Positions 37,009 to 48,069 of a stretch of 64,000 nt of DNA are shown piece by piece. Numbering within the stretch: position 1 is the first letter of the stretch; each line of letters starts with the position of its first letter. The position numbers and the translations under genes are program-made. The notes under the pieces are model-generated. The model did not search any database, had not been told where the DNA came from, and was given only the letters and a program-made list of their open reading frames with translations. Origin of the DNA: Lampropedia hyalina DSM 16112 (GTDB lineage Bacteria; Pseudomonadota; Gammaproteobacteria; Burkholderiales; Burkholderiaceae_C). The stretch covers positions 44,756 through 108,755 of the forward strand of contig NZ_FQUZ01000006.1 of NCBI RefSeq assembly GCF_900129055.1. The letters are read 5' to 3'.

Positions 37009-40000
37009 ATGAAACGGATGCTGATTAACGCAACGCAGGCAGAAGAGCGTCGCCTGGCCATCGTGGATGGGCAAAAACTGCTGGATTACGAGATCGAGAT
37101 CGAAGGGCGCGAACAGCGCAAGGGCAATATCTACAAGGCGGTGGTCACCCGCATCGAACCCAGTCTGGAAGCCTGCTTCGTCGATTACGGCGAGGAACGC
37201 CACGGCTTCCTGCCGTTCAAGGAAATCTCGCGCCAATACTTTGCCGAAGGCGTATCCGTCAGCCAGGCGCGCATCAACGAGGCCATCCGCGAAGGCCAGG
37301 AACTGCTGGTGCAGGTCGAGAAGGAAGAGCGCGGCAACAAGGGCGCGGCCCTGACCACCTTCATTTCGCTGGCCGGTCGCTATGTGGTGCTGATGCCCAA
37401 CAACCCGCGCGGCGGTGGCGTATCGCGCCGCATCGAAGGCGACGAGCGTGCCGAGCTGAAAGAGGCGATGGACCAGCTCGAATACCCCAAGGGCATGTCC
37501 ATCATTGCCCGCACCGCCGGGATCGGCCGCACCGCCGAAGAACTGCAATGGGACCTGAACTACCTGCTCAAGCTCTGGGATGCCGTGGGCGGTGCCGCCC
37601 GTGACGGGCGCGGCGCGTTCCTGATCTACCAAGAATCGAACCTGGTCATCCGCGCCATCCGCGACTACTTCAACACCGACATCGGCGACATCCTCATCGA
37701 CACGGACGACATCTACGAGCAGGCCTCGCAGTTCATGTCCTACGTCATGCCCGAGCACGCCGGGCGCGTGAAACGCTACCGCGACCAGGCCGCGCTGTTC
37801 TCGCGCTTCCAGATCGAGCACCAGATCGAATCGGCCTACGCCCGCACCGTGCAACTGCCCTCGGGCGGGGCAATCGTCATCGACCAGACCGAAGCACTGG
37901 TGGCCGTGGACGTGAACTCCGCCCGCGCCATCAAGGGCGGCGACATCGAGGAAACCGCCACCCGCACCAACCTGGAAGCCGCCGACGAAGTGGCACGCCA
38001 GATGCGCCTGCGCGACCTGGGCGGGCTGGTGGTGATCGACTTCATCGACATGGAGGATGCCAAGAACCGCCGTGCCGTGGAAAACCGCCTGCGCGACGCA
38101 CTCAAGCAAGACCGCGCCCGCGTGCAGATTGGCTCCATCAGCAAGTTCGGCCTGCTGGAAATGAGCCGCCAGCGGCTCAAGCCCACCCTCTCGGAAGGCG
38201 CGTCCATCCCCTGCCCGCGCTGCGGCGGCTCCGGCCATGTGCGCGACACGGAAAGCTCCGCGCTGCAAATCCTGCGCATCATCCAGGAAGAGTCGATGAA
38301 GGACGGCACGGCCGCCGTGCATTGCCAGGTGCCGGTGGAGGTGGCCAGCTTCCTGCTCAACGAGAAGCGCACCGAAGTGGCAAAGGTGGAAATCCAGCAG
38401 CGCGTCAATGTGCTCATCATCCCCAACAAGACGCTGGAAACCCCCAACTACAAGCTCGAACGCCTCAAGGGCGACGATGCCCGCCTCGACGACGTGGACA
38501 GCAGCTACAAGCTGGCCGAGGAAATGCAGGACCCGGTGGCAGCCACGCGCCGCTCCAAGGAGCCGACCAACCGGCAAACCCCAGTGCTCAAGGGCCTGTT
38601 CCCGGATGCCCCGCCCCCCGTGGTGCCGCCGCGCCCGGCCCGTGGCGCAGACCGGCAGGATGCGCCACAGCCCGAGGCCCACTCCCACGCGCCTGCCGCC
38701 AGCGGCTGGCGACTGCCGGGGGCCGGATTCTTCAGCCGCCTGCTGCAACGCATCAAGGCCGTGCTGCTGGGCACCAAGGTGGAACCCGCCGTCACCAGCG
38801 AGGCCCCGAGTGAAGCTCCCCGCGCCAGCGCGGCAGACGCGTCCAACCCGAACCATCGCCGCAGGCCCAGCAACCAGGAGCGCGGTGGCCGCAACGAGCG
38901 CAGCCCCCGCAGCCCGGTGGCACGCGAAGAAACACGCGAGGGCAGCCGTTCCGGCCACCGCGACAACCGTCGCCCCGTGGCAGACAACGGCAACACGGAA
39001 GAGCCACGCAACCGCACGCGCCAGAGCAGCCGCCGCTCCGTGGAAGCACGCGAAACCGAACGCGGCAATGAAGCTGGCTACGACGCACAGGACATCGCCA
39101 CCAGCGAAGACAGTGCCACTGGCGAGCGCAGGGGTCGGGGTTCGCGCGCACCGCGCAAGCAGCGTCTGCTCTCCGCCGATGGCGTGGACAGCCCGCTGAA
39201 CCACACCGCGACCGTCGATGCAGACACCGATGCCCCGCAGACAGAAGGCATCGAGCGCGACGAAGCCACGGCAGAGGAGCCACGCCGCGAACGCCGCTCC
39301 CGCAGCCAGCATGGCCGCGACCGCCGCCGCTCCGACCGCGAGCGTGCCCCCGCCACGCAAGCCGATGCAGATGGCATCGCGCCCTCCACGGCCATCGATG
39401 ACGACGTGGACAGCCGCGCGGAAGCCGCCTCTGCGGAACCACGCCGCCGCAAGCCGCGTGTCCAGAACGATGCCGCATCCCCAGCCGATGCCAGCGGCGC
39501 GGCACTGCCGGTGGACGAAAGCGGCGACGACGCGCCCAGCGCGCCAGCGGCTGCCTCGCGCAGCTACTTTGCCCAGCGCGGTCAGGGTGGCCAAGGCCAG
39601 GCCAAGGTGGCCAACGAGCAGGTCGATGCGGACAGCCCGCCAGCCGTGCTCCCGGCTCCCATCGCCAGCGAAACCGCTGTCAGTGAAGAACCGGTAGCCA
39701 TCGCACCAAAGGCCGAACTGCCAGCCGATGTTCCAGCCGACCTGCCAGCCACCACCGGCAACGACGCGACCAGCATCGACACCCCCGCCGTGCCACCCGA
39801 ATCGCCCGTTCCCCGTGCGTGGGTGCTGGACACCGAGGCACTGGATGCCCTGGTGCGGCAAGCCGGGCTGGAGTGGGTGCATTCCGACCATGACAAGGTC
39901 GCCGCTGCCCAGGCCGCCATTGCCGCCGAGCCGCTGCCCGTCCATGTGCCACGCCCACGGCCCGTGGTGCAGGTGCTGGATGAAGGCCCGCTGGTACTGG

Positions 40001-40077
40001 TGGAGACCCGCAAGGATCTGGCTGCCCTGCGCCTGCCTTTCGATGCACCGCCTGCCACAGGCACACAGGAATCATGA
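37009..40077 (+). CDS. rne: Ribonuclease E
   Basis: RNase E is the main endonuclease of mRNA decay and rRNA/tRNA processing and the scaffold of the degradosome. The 1022-residue product has the S1 domain (about 38-120), the catalytic DNase-I-like domain with Asp near residue 300 ([13 protein letters not shown]) and near 345 (VVIDFIDM), and the Zn-link CPRCGG (about 402). The C-terminal half (from about 520) is disordered, rich in Arg, Pro, Ala and Asp, with Arg-rich patches as in scaffolds. The start at 37009 gives [10 protein letters not shown] and has AAGAAGGAA upstream. High GC creates long spurious ORFs on the opposite strand. Confidence 0.97.
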   Translation: MKRMLINATQAEERRLAIVDGQKLLDYEIEIEGREQRKGNIYKAVVTRIEPSLEACFVDYGEERHGFLPFKEISRQYFAEGVSVSQARINEAIREGQELLVQVEKEERGNKGAALTTFISLAGRYVVLMPNNPRGGGVSRRIEGDERAELKEAMDQLEYPKGMSIIARTAGIGRTAEELQWDLNYLLKLWDAVGGAARDGRGAFLIYQESNLVIRAIRDYFNTDIGDILIDTDDIYEQASQFMSYVMPEHAGRVKRYRDQAALFSRFQIEHQIESAYARTVQLPSGGAIVIDQTEALVAVDVNSARAIKGGDIEETATRTNLEAADEVARQMRLRDLGGLVVIDFIDMEDAKNRRAVENRLRDALKQDRARVQIGSISKFGLLEMSRQRLKPTLSEGASIPCPRCGGSGHVRDTESSALQILRIIQEESMKDGTAAVHCQVPVEVASFLLNEKRTEVAKVEIQQRVNVLIIPNKTLETPNYKLERLKGDDARLDDVDSSYKLAEEMQDPVAATRRSKEPTNRQTPVLKGLFPDAPPPVVPPRPARGADRQDAPQPEAHSHAPAASGWRLPGAGFFSRLLQRIKAVLLGTKVEPAVTSEAPSEAPRASAADASNPNHRRRPSNQERGGRNERSPRSPVAREETREGSRSGHRDNRRPVADNGNTEEPRNRTRQSSRRSVEARETERGNEAGYDAQDIATSEDSATGERRGRGSRAPRKQRLLSADGVDSPLNHTATVDADTDAPQTEGIERDEATAEEPRRERRSRSQHGRDRRRSDRERAPATQADADGIAPSTAIDDDVDSRAEAASAEPRRRKPRVQNDAASPADASGAALPVDESGDDAPSAPAAASRSYFAQRGQGGQGQAKVANEQVDADSPPAVLPAPIASETAVSEEPVAIAPKAELPADVPADLPATTGNDATSIDTPAVPPESPVPRAWVLDTEALDALVRQAGLEWVHSDHDKVAAAQAAIAAEPLPVHVPRPRPVVQVLDEGPLVLVETRKDLAALRLPFDAPPATGTQES

Positions 40078-40219
40078 CCCTGTGATGGCAGGGGCTTCAT
40101 CGTTCGCCCCCGGATGATGGAGCCTCGCCATGCCTTCGGGCAGACGGTGGCAGGCCACACGCCAGCCCTGCCGCCGTCTGCCCCGCCACTTCCTCATTGC
40201 GCCTCGCCGCAGGATCACC

Positions 40220-41008
40220 ATGCTGTTTCTCCTCTCCCCAGCCAAATCACTTGACTGGGAAAGCCCGCTCCCACCCTCCATCGAAGCCACCACCCCGCTG
40301 TTCCTGGAAAAGTCTGCCATCCTGAACCGCTTGCTGCGCCAGAAAACCCCACAGGAGCTGGCCGAGCTGATGTCCATCAGCCCCAGGCTCGCAGAGCTGA
40401 ATGTGCAGCGGTTCCGCGACTGGAGCCTGCCGTTCACCCCGCAGAACGCCCGCCCCTGCGTGTTCACCTTCAACGGTGACGTGTACGAAGGGCTGGATGC
40501 CGCCAGCCTGACGGATGCGCAATTGCACTGGGCGCAGGAACACCTGCTGATTCTCAGCGGCCTCTATGGCGTGCTGCGCCCGATGGACCTCATGCAGCCC
40601 TACCGGCTGGAAATGGGCACGCGCCTGGCCGTGGGCGAGGCCCGCAATCTGTACGATTTCTGGCAGCAGACCATCACCGACTACATCGTGGGCCGACTGG
40701 AAGTGAAGAAAGTGCCCATCGTCGTCAATCTGGCATCCAACGAGTATTTCAAGGCAGTGCAATCCCGGCGGCTCAAGGCCCGCATTATCGACTGCGTGTT
40801 CCAGGACGAGAAAAACGGCCAGTTCAAGATCATCAGCTTCTATGCCAAGCACGCCAGGGGCCTGATGGTGCGCTATGCCATCGAAAACGACCTGCACACC
40901 CCCGACGAACTCTCCGGCTTCAACCTGAACGGCTATCGCTTCGCGCCCGACCTGTCCAACGATGCACGGCTGGTGTTCCAGCGTCAGGAAGGCGATATTC
41001 CGGCCTGA
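40220..41008 (+). CDS. yaaA: Peroxide-stress protein YaaA
   Basis: The 262-residue protein has the whole DUF328 layout: MLFLLSPAKSLDWES start, YGVLRPMDLMQPYRLEMGT (about 117-135), VNLASNEYFKAV and the C-terminal DELSGFNLNGYRFAPDLS. YaaA limits damage from free iron during peroxide stress and binds DNA. Its length matches the E. coli protein (258 aa). It converges with rsmE; the stops are eight bases apart, inside a perfect hairpin. Confidence 0.95.
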   Translation: MLFLLSPAKSLDWESPLPPSIEATTPLFLEKSAILNRLLRQKTPQELAELMSISPRLAELNVQRFRDWSLPFTPQNARPCVFTFNGDVYEGLDAASLTDAQLHWAQEHLLILSGLYGVLRPMDLMQPYRLEMGTRLAVGEARNLYDFWQQTITDYIVGRLEVKKVPIVVNLASNEYFKAVQSRRLKARIIDCVFQDEKNGQFKIISFYAKHARGLMVRYAIENDLHTPDELSGFNLNGYRFAPDLSNDARLVFQRQEGDIPA

Positions 41009-41024
41009 ACAGGTTCTCAGGCCG
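41001..41024. terminator. Bidirectional hairpin between yaaA and rsmE
   Basis: CGGCCTGA at 41001-41008 and TCAGGCCG at 41017-41024 are exact inverted repeats with an 8-base loop (ACAGGTTC). It contains the stop codons of both convergent genes. No T-run is present, so efficiency as an intrinsic terminator is uncertain. Confidence 0.5.
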
Positions 41025-41790
41025 CAGTCAGCAGGGCCAGACAGGCCAGCGGCGCGGTTTCGGAACGCAAAATGCGTGCGCCCAGACTGACGGGCACAAA
41101 GCCGTGGGCCACGGCAAGTTGCAGTTCCGCCTCGCTCAAGCCCCCTTCGGGGCCAGTGAGCACCTGCACGGCATCCACGCTGCCCTCAGCCGCTGCTGCC
41201 TGACGCTGCTGCCACCACTGCGCCAGGCTGTGCTGCGCACCCTGCGGGGTCAGCACCAGCCGCTGCACCGCCACGGCATGCCCGTCGTCTGGCGCGGGCT
41301 GTGCCTGTAGCCAGTCCTTCAGGCTGATGGAGGCGGCCACCGTTGGCACGGTATTGCGGCCGCTTTGTTCGCAGGCGGCAATGGCAATCGCCCGCCAGTG
41401 CGCCTGTTTTTTCTCGGCGCGTTCACCCTTGAGCCGCAACATGCTGCGCTCGGCGGCAATCGGCGTGATGCAGGCCGCACCCAGTTCGGTGGCTTTTTCC
41501 ACCAGCCAGTCCATGCGCTCGTTGGCGGGCATGCCTGCCAGCAGGTGAATGGTGGGGCGCGCCTCGCGGTCGGCATGCTCCACCGAATCGACGTGTACCC
41601 GCACGTTCTGGCGGCCCATCTGCACGATGGTGGCCTGGTACTGGGCGTTGCTGTGCGGCTCTGCGCCGGGGAACAGCGTGAGGCTCTGCCCCGGCTGCAT
41701 CCGCAACACCTGCACATGCCGCGCCGCGCTGGCAGGCAGATCGAGTTCCGCGCCGGTCTGCAAAGGTTCAGGGCAATGGAAGCGGGGCAT
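41017..41790 (-). CDS. rsmE: 16S rRNA m3U1498 methyltransferase
   Basis: The 257-residue SPOUT-class enzyme starts MPRFHCPEPL, with an N-terminal PUA-like part and a C-terminal SAM-binding knot (LTGPEGGLSEAELQLA, about 208-225, and LGARILRSETAPLA). A TTG at 41808 overlapping the amgK stop is an alternative start; the ATG at 41790 with GGAG upstream is preferred because it fits the family N-terminus. Confidence 0.93.
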   Translation of the reverse strand: MPRFHCPEPLQTGAELDLPASAARHVQVLRMQPGQSLTLFPGAEPHSNAQYQATIVQMGRQNVRVHVDSVEHADREARPTIHLLAGMPANERMDWLVEKATELGAACITPIAAERSMLRLKGERAEKKQAHWRAIAIAACEQSGRNTVPTVAASISLKDWLQAQPAPDDGHAVAVQRLVLTPQGAQHSLAQWWQQRQAAAAEGSVDAVQVLTGPEGGLSEAELQLAVAHGFVPVSLGARILRSETAPLACLALLTAA

Positions 41791-41804
41791 GGCAACGGCT
41801 CCGG

Positions 41805-42959
41805 TCAAAGGCGACCAAAGGAAAACGCTTCGGTCACGGGGGTTTGCTCGATCTCGTCCACCAGCCGCAACAACGGAGCCAGTTCACGGTAACGGCTGGC
41901 GGTGGCGCGGATATAGCCGATGAAGCGGGGCGTATCGGCCAGATAGCGCGGCTTGTGGTCGCGCAGTCCCAGCCGCGCAAAAATGCCTGCCACCTTCAGA
42001 TGCCGCTGCAAGGCCATCCAGTCCACCGCGCGGTAGAACTGGCCAAAGTCACTCTCCCATTCGGGCTTGCCCGCCAACAGCCCGACCTTGCGGGCACGCT
42101 CCCAGTAGCGCACGGTGACATCGAGGACGAAGTCCTCCTCCCAGCTCCAGAAGGCATCGCGCATCAGGCTGGCAATGTCGTAGGTGATGGGGCCGTGCAG
42201 CGCGTCCTGAAAATCCAGCAGGCCCAGCGGCCCCTGGCCATCGGGTGGCATCATCAGGTTGCGCGGCATGAAGTCGCGGTGTACCAGCACCTGCGGCGCG
42301 TCGAGGTTTTCTGCGACGATGCGGTCGAACACCTGTTGCAGGCTGTGCTGCTGTGCCTCGCTGAGCGTGTACTGGCGGTGCGCCTGCACATACCACTGCG
42401 GGAACAGGGCCAGTTCGCGCTGGAGCACAGCGGCATCGTAAGGGGGCACCTGCCCGGCAGGTACCGCCTGCTGGAGTGCCACCAGGGTATCCACCGCGTG
42501 CAGGAACCAAGGCTGCGCCCGCTGCACCAGCGCGGCCTGCCATGCCTGCGCCTGGTACAGGCTTTGCGGCTGGGCATCGCCCTGAATCTGTTGCTGCTGC
42601 GCCAGCAACCATTGCAGCAGGGTCTGCTGGCCCAGGTCTTGCAGCAGCATGAATCCATGCGCCTCATCCCAGGCGTGAACCACAGGCACATGCAGCCGCG
42701 CCTGCGCCAGCAATTGCTGCACATGCACGAAAGGCCGACAGTCTTCATGCTGCGGCGGCGCATCCATGATGATGAAGCTGCGGCCTGCGCCCACGCCGTT
42801 CGCCTGGCTGTCGATGCGCAGATAGCGGCGAAAACCGGCATCGCTGGCCGCCAGCCGCAACGAGGGCACGACCAGCCCGAATGCAGGGGCCTGCACGGCC
42901 AGCCACCCGGAAAACGCCTGTTCGCGTGCCGCATCCGGCCAGATCATTGCATCTGCCAT
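41805..42959 (-). CDS. amgK: Cell-wall amino-sugar kinase AmgK
   Basis: The 384-residue protein is an APH-fold kinase: the catalytic loop VLVHRDFMPRNLM (about 235-247) holds Asp and Asn, followed by LGLLDFQDALHGPITYDIA. AmgK phosphorylates N-acetylmuramate and N-acetylglucosamine at the anomeric position in cell-wall recycling. Its position divergent from lptD-surA is the usual one for amgK, and supports the name. The normal partner gene murU is not downstream; rsmE follows instead. Confidence 0.85.
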   Translation of the reverse strand: MADAMIWPDAAREQAFSGWLAVQAPAFGLVVPSLRLAASDAGFRRYLRIDSQANGVGAGRSFIIMDAPPQHEDCRPFVHVQQLLAQARLHVPVVHAWDEAHGFMLLQDLGQQTLLQWLLAQQQQIQGDAQPQSLYQAQAWQAALVQRAQPWFLHAVDTLVALQQAVPAGQVPPYDAAVLQRELALFPQWYVQAHRQYTLSEAQQHSLQQVFDRIVAENLDAPQVLVHRDFMPRNLMMPPDGQGPLGLLDFQDALHGPITYDIASLMRDAFWSWEEDFVLDVTVRYWERARKVGLLAGKPEWESDFGQFYRAVDWMALQRHLKVAGIFARLGLRDHKPRYLADTPRFIGYIRATASRYRELAPLLRLVDEIEQTPVTEAFSFGRL

Positions 42960-43169
42960 ACCCAAAGTCCCCCGCTTGCCCGAAAAACCGAACCGCCCTG
43001 CCCGCAACAGCAGGCGATTGTCGAAAATAACCGGCGATTATTACACCGCCAATGCCATGAATTGCGGCTCGCGCTGGTAATATCGGCCACTGGCTGCCCC
43101 GGCAACAGGGGGCGTTTCGTGGAACGGATTTTTGCAGGCGGGTGCTTCGTGGTTGATTTTTCTGTGCGG
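42960..43169. promoter_or_regulatory. Divergent promoter region between amgK and lptD
   Basis: About 210 bases separate the divergent starts. No clear sigma-70 pair or operator was recognised, although an AT-richer patch lies around 43020-43085. Confidence 0.4.
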
Positions 43170-45632
43170 ATGAAACAGCGTTCAACAACAAGGGAAGGTC
43201 TGCCAGGCCCTTGCGGCCAGCCCACGCCCTGCGGCGGCACGCCCCCTGCGGCCACGCGGGCGCACTTTCGCCTCAACCGGCTGTGGTGGCTGCTGCTGGT
43301 CTCGGGCACTGCGCTGGCGCAGCAGCCCGGCTCCGCGCCGGCCCGCGAAGACAGCCTCAACTCCCTGATTCTGAGCCTGCAAAAAAGCCACACCCTGCAA
43401 CAACACGCACCCGCAGCCTCCCAGGCACAGGAAAAGCCCCCCATCCACCTGGAAGCCGACCGCATTCACGGCACCCAGGACAGCACCATCACGCTCGAAG
43501 GCGATGCGCAATTGCAGCAAGGCCCCACCTTTTTGCGTGCCGACCGCGTGGAATACGAATCCAGCGACCAGCAGGCGCGGGCACAGGGCAACGTCCACAT
43601 CAACCAGGCGGGCGACGTGTATGAGGGCAGCGACCTCGACATCAACCTGCAAACCTACCAGGGCTACTTTCAGGATGTGAACTACCGCCTGCAAGAGAAC
43701 CAGGCGCATGGCACGGCCGAGCGGGTGGACTTTCTGGGGCGCGAGGAACTGGCCGTGCAGCAGGGCAACTACACCACCTGCCAGCGCGTCGAGCACGACC
43801 CCGACTGGGAACCTGCGTGGCAAATCCATGCCAAGAGCCTGCACATCGACCGCGCCAACAATGTCGGCACGGCGCGCGGGGCCGTGCTGGAGTTTCAGGG
43901 CGTGCCGCTGCTGCCCGTGCCATACCTGAGCTTTCCGGTCTCCGACCAGCGCAAGTCCGGCTTTCTGCCGCCCACCGTCGGGCTGGACAGCGTCTCGGGC
44001 CTGCAATACGAGCAGCCCTACTACTGGAACATCTCGCCCAACCGCGATGCCATCCTGTCCACCAGCATCATGGCGCGGCGCGGCGTGAATGTGGGTGGTG
44101 AATTCCGCTACCTGGAGCGCGACTTCAGCGGTGAACTCTCCGGCAGTTTCATGCCCGACGACCGCCTGCGCGACCGCAACCGCTGGAGCTACGCCTACAA
44201 GCACCGCCACGACATCGCTGTGCCGGTGGGCCAGATGCAGGCCAACCTGAACCTCAACCGCGTGGGCGACGACAACCACTGGCGCGACTTCCCGCGCACC
44301 TCCCACAGCCTGACCGACCGCCTGCTCTCCAGCGAAGGACAGTTGCAGTGGAGCCACCAGGACGTGAGCGTGCGCCTGCGGGCACTGGAATGGCAAACCC
44401 TGCAAGACCCCGACTCCATCATCACCCCGCCCTACGACATGCTGCCGCAACTCAATGCGCGCTACACCCCTCAGCAGCCGCTGGCGGGCATGGACGTGTA
44501 TGGCGAACTCGATACCACGCGCTTTCGCGCCGACGACCGCTACGCCGTGAACCTGACCGATGGCGACCGCAGCTATGCCCTGCTGCGCGTCAGCCGCCCG
44601 TTCCTGGCCCCGCACGGTTTCGTCACCCCTTCGCTGCAAGTGCATGCCAGCAGCTACCGGCTGGAGAGCACACCACTGAACCCGGCAGGCAACCACAACC
44701 GCGTCATCGGCACGGCCAGCATCGACAGCGGCCTGTTCTTCGAGCGTGAAACCAGTTTCTGGGGCCGCAACACCATCCAGACCCTGGAGCCGCGCGCGTT
44801 CTACACCTACACGCCCTACAAAGACCAGAGCATGCTGCCGCTGTACGACACGGCAGAGCTGGACTTCACCTTCGCCAGCATCTACAGCCCCAACGCCTTC
44901 GTGGGCAACGACCGCTTCGCCGACAACAACCTGCTGACGCTGGGGGCCAACTCCAAGCTAATCGACCCGGAAACCGGCGGCGAAATCGCCCGCATCGGCC
45001 TGGCCCAGCGGCTGCGCTTCAAGGATCAGCGCGTCTCTGCCATCGGCGAGAACGTGGTCACCGACCGCTGGTCGGACATCCTGCTGGGCGGTGCCGTGAA
45101 CTGGAGTCCCCGGTGGTCGAGCAACGGGGTCATCCAGTACAACTACAAGGATCAGCGATCGGTGCGCTACACGCTCTCGGCCCAGTACCAGCCGGGCGAA
45201 TACCGCAGCCTCAGCGCAGGCTACCGCATGAAGCGCGATGCCAGCAAGCACATTGACGTGGGCTGGCAATGGCCGCTGACCGCGTTCTGGAACAGCCCAA
45301 GCGGCGAGCAGGCCGCCATCGGGCGCGACCGCCCCCGCTGGTACAGCGTCGGGCGGCTCAACTACAGCATGCGCGACAAACGCCTGGTCGATACCATCGT
45401 CGGCCTCGAATACGACAGTTGCTGCTGGATTGGCCGCGTGGTGCTCGAACGCCTGCAAAACAGCTACGACACCGCCAACACCCGCCTGCTGTTCCAGATC
45501 GAACTGGTGGGCCTCTCGCGCCTGAGCGTCGGCTCCAACCCGCTCAACGCACTGCGCAGCAACGTACCCGGCTACCAGCCGCTGACCGGCCAGAGCTTTG
45601 GCTCGGGCAGCCGCTCCGACCAGTACGAATAA
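43170..45632 (+). CDS. lptD: LPS-assembly outer-membrane protein LptD
   Basis: LptD inserts lipopolysaccharide in the outer leaflet together with LptE. The 820-residue product has a signal region (WWLLLVSGTALAQQ, about residues 40-50), the OstA/LptD_N jellyroll (about 85-215, HLEADRIHGTQDSTITLEGDA), and a large C-terminal barrel with the family CC motif in YDSCCWIGRVVLER. The start at 43170 was chosen because earlier in-frame sequence is antisense to amgK. Two cysteines in the CC pair plus one in the N-terminal domain (TTCQRV) could form the interdomain disulphides known in E. coli. It starts the lptD-surA-rsmA unit. Confidence 0.95.
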   Translation: MKQRSTTREGLPGPCGQPTPCGGTPPAATRAHFRLNRLWWLLLVSGTALAQQPGSAPAREDSLNSLILSLQKSHTLQQHAPAASQAQEKPPIHLEADRIHGTQDSTITLEGDAQLQQGPTFLRADRVEYESSDQQARAQGNVHINQAGDVYEGSDLDINLQTYQGYFQDVNYRLQENQAHGTAERVDFLGREELAVQQGNYTTCQRVEHDPDWEPAWQIHAKSLHIDRANNVGTARGAVLEFQGVPLLPVPYLSFPVSDQRKSGFLPPTVGLDSVSGLQYEQPYYWNISPNRDAILSTSIMARRGVNVGGEFRYLERDFSGELSGSFMPDDRLRDRNRWSYAYKHRHDIAVPVGQMQANLNLNRVGDDNHWRDFPRTSHSLTDRLLSSEGQLQWSHQDVSVRLRALEWQTLQDPDSIITPPYDMLPQLNARYTPQQPLAGMDVYGELDTTRFRADDRYAVNLTDGDRSYALLRVSRPFLAPHGFVTPSLQVHASSYRLESTPLNPAGNHNRVIGTASIDSGLFFERETSFWGRNTIQTLEPRAFYTYTPYKDQSMLPLYDTAELDFTFASIYSPNAFVGNDRFADNNLLTLGANSKLIDPETGGEIARIGLAQRLRFKDQRVSAIGENVVTDRWSDILLGGAVNWSPRWSSNGVIQYNYKDQRSVRYTLSAQYQPGEYRSLSAGYRMKRDASKHIDVGWQWPLTAFWNSPSGEQAAIGRDRPRWYSVGRLNYSMRDKRLVDTIVGLEYDSCCWIGRVVLERLQNSYDTANTRLLFQIELVGLSRLSVGSNPLNALRSNVPGYQPLTGQSFGSGSRSDQYE

Positions 45633-45713
45633 CGCCTCCGCGCTGGCTGCACATCCCCAGGGCCGATGCAGCCACTGACCGAAACTTTCCCCCTACCGGG
45701 CACTCCTACGCCG

Positions 45714-47147
45714 ATGCAACACACTCTGCGCCATACCCTCTCTCCCCTCGTCGTGACACTGGGGCTGGCAATCCCGCTGCTGTCGCAGCCCCTGCACGCC
45801 CAGGGCCTGCGCCTGACGGATGCCCCCGCCACTGCCACGCGCAACGCCCCGCAGCCGCGCGAAGGCGGGCTGGCCACCGCCGCCCGCAATGCCGCTGCCG
45901 CCAGCCAGCGCAACACCCAGCAGGCCGACTTCATCGTCGCGCTGGTCAATTCCGAACCGATCACCCAGCACGAAGTGCAGACGCGCAAGCAGCGCGCGCT
46001 GGCCTTCTTGCAGGCACAGGGCTACAGCATCCCGGACGACAGCGTGCTCCAGCGCGAAGCCATCGACACCCTGATTGCCGAACGCCTGCAATTGCAGGAA
46101 GCGCGTGACACCGGCACCACCATCGACGACTTCACCCTCGACCAGGCCGAACAGAACGTCGCCCAGCAAAACGGTGCCAGCATTGCCGACATGTACAAGG
46201 AACTGGCCGCCGAAGGCATCGACCGCGACAGCTTCCGCACCCAGTTGCGCAACCAGCTCGTGCTCATGCGCATCCGCGAACGCGCCGTCGATGCGCGGGT
46301 GCGCGTCTCCGACCAGGAACTCGACCAGCACCTGCGCGACAACCCGCTGCCCGGCGGCAGCAACGTGCCCGACCGCCTGAACCTGGGACACATTCTGGTG
46401 ACCGTGCCCGAAAACCCCTCGGCCAGCGAGGAAGCCCATCTGCGCGAGAAAATCACCGAAGCCGCCCGGCGGCTGGAGCGTGGCGAGGACTTTGCCGCCG
46501 TTGCCGCGCAATACTCCGAAGCCACCGAAGCCAGCAAAGGCGGCGAACTGGGAATGCGTGCCATCGACCAGTACCCGGAACTGTTCGTGCAGAGCGTGGC
46601 CGGGCGCGACGTGGGCGCGCTGGTCGGCCCGGTGCGCTCCGGTGCAGGCTTTCACCTGCTGAAGGTGCTGGAGCGCGAGCAAGGCCAGAAAGACGTGATT
46701 GCGCAGAACCACGCCCGCCACATCCTCATCAGCCCCTCGTCGGGCATGGACGAACGCGCCGCCACGCAACGCTTGCAGGAAATCCGCAAGCGCGTGGTGC
46801 AGGGTAGCGAAGACTTTGCCATGCTGGCGCGCGAATACTCGCAGGACAAGGGCAGTGCCCCGGACGGCGGCGACCTGGGCTGGAGCAGCCCCGGCCAGTT
46901 CGTGCCTGAATTCGAGGAAGTGCTGGCCACCCTCAAGCCCGGCGAAGTCAGCGCGCCCATCGTCTCGCGCTTTGGCATGCACCTGATCCAGTTGCTGGAG
47001 CGTCGGCACATTCCCATGACCCAGCAGCACCGCCGCGAAATGGTGCGTGAACAGGTGCGCGAGAAAAAGGCCGAAAAAGCCTTTGGCGACTGGATCACGC
47101 AACTGCGCAGCCGCGCCTACATCGAAATCCGCGACGGTCAGTCCTGA
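45714..47147 (+). CDS. surA: Periplasmic chaperone and peptidyl-prolyl isomerase SurA
   Basis: The 477-residue protein has a signal peptide ([20 protein letters not shown], cleavage near LHAQG), the SurA N-domain (about 75-200), and two parvulin (PpiC) domains: [13 protein letters not shown] (from about 222) and [13 protein letters not shown] (from about 340, with [13 protein letters not shown]). It helps LptD and other barrel proteins fold. An earlier start at 45666 is possible, but the start at 45714 makes a normal signal peptide. Follows lptD directly. Confidence 0.95.
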   Translation: MQHTLRHTLSPLVVTLGLAIPLLSQPLHAQGLRLTDAPATATRNAPQPREGGLATAARNAAAASQRNTQQADFIVALVNSEPITQHEVQTRKQRALAFLQAQGYSIPDDSVLQREAIDTLIAERLQLQEARDTGTTIDDFTLDQAEQNVAQQNGASIADMYKELAAEGIDRDSFRTQLRNQLVLMRIRERAVDARVRVSDQELDQHLRDNPLPGGSNVPDRLNLGHILVTVPENPSASEEAHLREKITEAARRLERGEDFAAVAAQYSEATEASKGGELGMRAIDQYPELFVQSVAGRDVGALVGPVRSGAGFHLLKVLEREQGQKDVIAQNHARHILISPSSGMDERAATQRLQEIRKRVVQGSEDFAMLAREYSQDKGSAPDGGDLGWSSPGQFVPEFEEVLATLKPGEVSAPIVSRFGMHLIQLLERRHIPMTQQHRREMVREQVREKKAEKAFGDWITQLRSRAYIEIRDGQS

Positions 47148-47164
47148 GCACGGTGGCCGCCTCC

Positions 47165-47950
47165 ATGAAGCACATTCCCCGCAAACGCTTCGGCCAGCAC
47201 TTCCTGACCGACACCGGCATCATCGACCAGATCGTCAAACACATTGCCCCGCGTGCGGGCGATGCGATGGTGGAAATCGGCCCCGGCACCGGCGCGCTCA
47301 CCCAGCCACTGACCGAGCACCTGCCGCAACTGACCGTCATCGAACTCGACCGCGACCTGATCCTGCGCCTGCAAATGCACCCGCAACTGCGCGTGGTACA
47401 GGGCGACGTGCTCAAGGTGGACTTTGCCGCGCTGGCCACCGAGCTGCAAGCGGCCAAATTGCGCATCGTCGGCAACCTGCCCTACAACATCTCTTCGCCC
47501 ATCCTGTTCCACCTGCTGGACTTCGTGGACATCGTGCAAGACCAGCACTTCATGCTGCAAAAAGAAGTGATTGATCGCATGGTCGCGCAGCCCGCCAGTT
47601 CCGCCTACGGGCGCATCTCGGTGATGCTGCAATGGCGTTATGCAATGGAGAACGTGCTGTTCGTGCCGCCGGAATCCTTCGACCCGCCCCCCCGTGTGGA
47701 CAGTGCCGTGGTACGCATGATTCCACGCCCGGCCGGCAGCTTCGCCCCGCTCGACCAGCCACTGCTGGAAGAACTGGTGCGCGTGGCCTTCAGCCAGAAA
47801 CGCAAGCTGGTGCGCCACACCCTGGGCCGCTGGCTGGAGCAGCGGCAGTTCGGCGGCACATTCGACCTGCAACGCCGCGCCGAAGAAATTCCCGTGGACG
47901 AATACGTGCAACTGGCCGGACAAGTGCCCGCTGCCCCCGCACCGGCATAA
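47165..47950 (+). CDS. rsmA: 16S rRNA dimethyladenosine transferase RsmA
   Basis: The 261-residue KsgA-family enzyme dimethylates A1518 and A1519 of 16S rRNA. Motifs are FGQHFL (residues 9-14), the SAM loop [10 protein letters not shown], and the catalytic [12 protein letters not shown] (about 108-119). A GTG at 47153 is an alternative start. Gene order lptD-surA-rsmA is conserved in Proteobacteria, although pdxA between surA and rsmA is missing here. Confidence 0.95.
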   Translation: MKHIPRKRFGQHFLTDTGIIDQIVKHIAPRAGDAMVEIGPGTGALTQPLTEHLPQLTVIELDRDLILRLQMHPQLRVVQGDVLKVDFAALATELQAAKLRIVGNLPYNISSPILFHLLDFVDIVQDQHFMLQKEVIDRMVAQPASSAYGRISVMLQWRYAMENVLFVPPESFDPPPRVDSAVVRMIPRPAGSFAPLDQPLLEELVRVAFSQKRKLVRHTLGRWLEQRQFGGTFDLQRRAEEIPVDEYVQLAGQVPAAPAPA

Positions 47951-48069
47951 ACGCACTGCGCACTGCACCAGCGGCCTGACGCGCCGTCACAAAACCGTCA
48001 CCTCCGGGACATACAGTCGGGCTGGGGCATATCCCCAATTGACAGGCCACCTGCCGGAGGAGCACCGCA

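Noticed and set aside
36868-39945. A 1025-codon ORF antisense to rne
   Set aside because: It is a mirror of rne in a GC-rich frame, with His/Gly/Arg-rich sequence and no domain; rne has all catalytic motifs.
41001-41024. GAACAGGTTC hairpins as LexA or other SOS boxes
   Set aside because: Positions at gene ends and after stop codons do not fit an operator.
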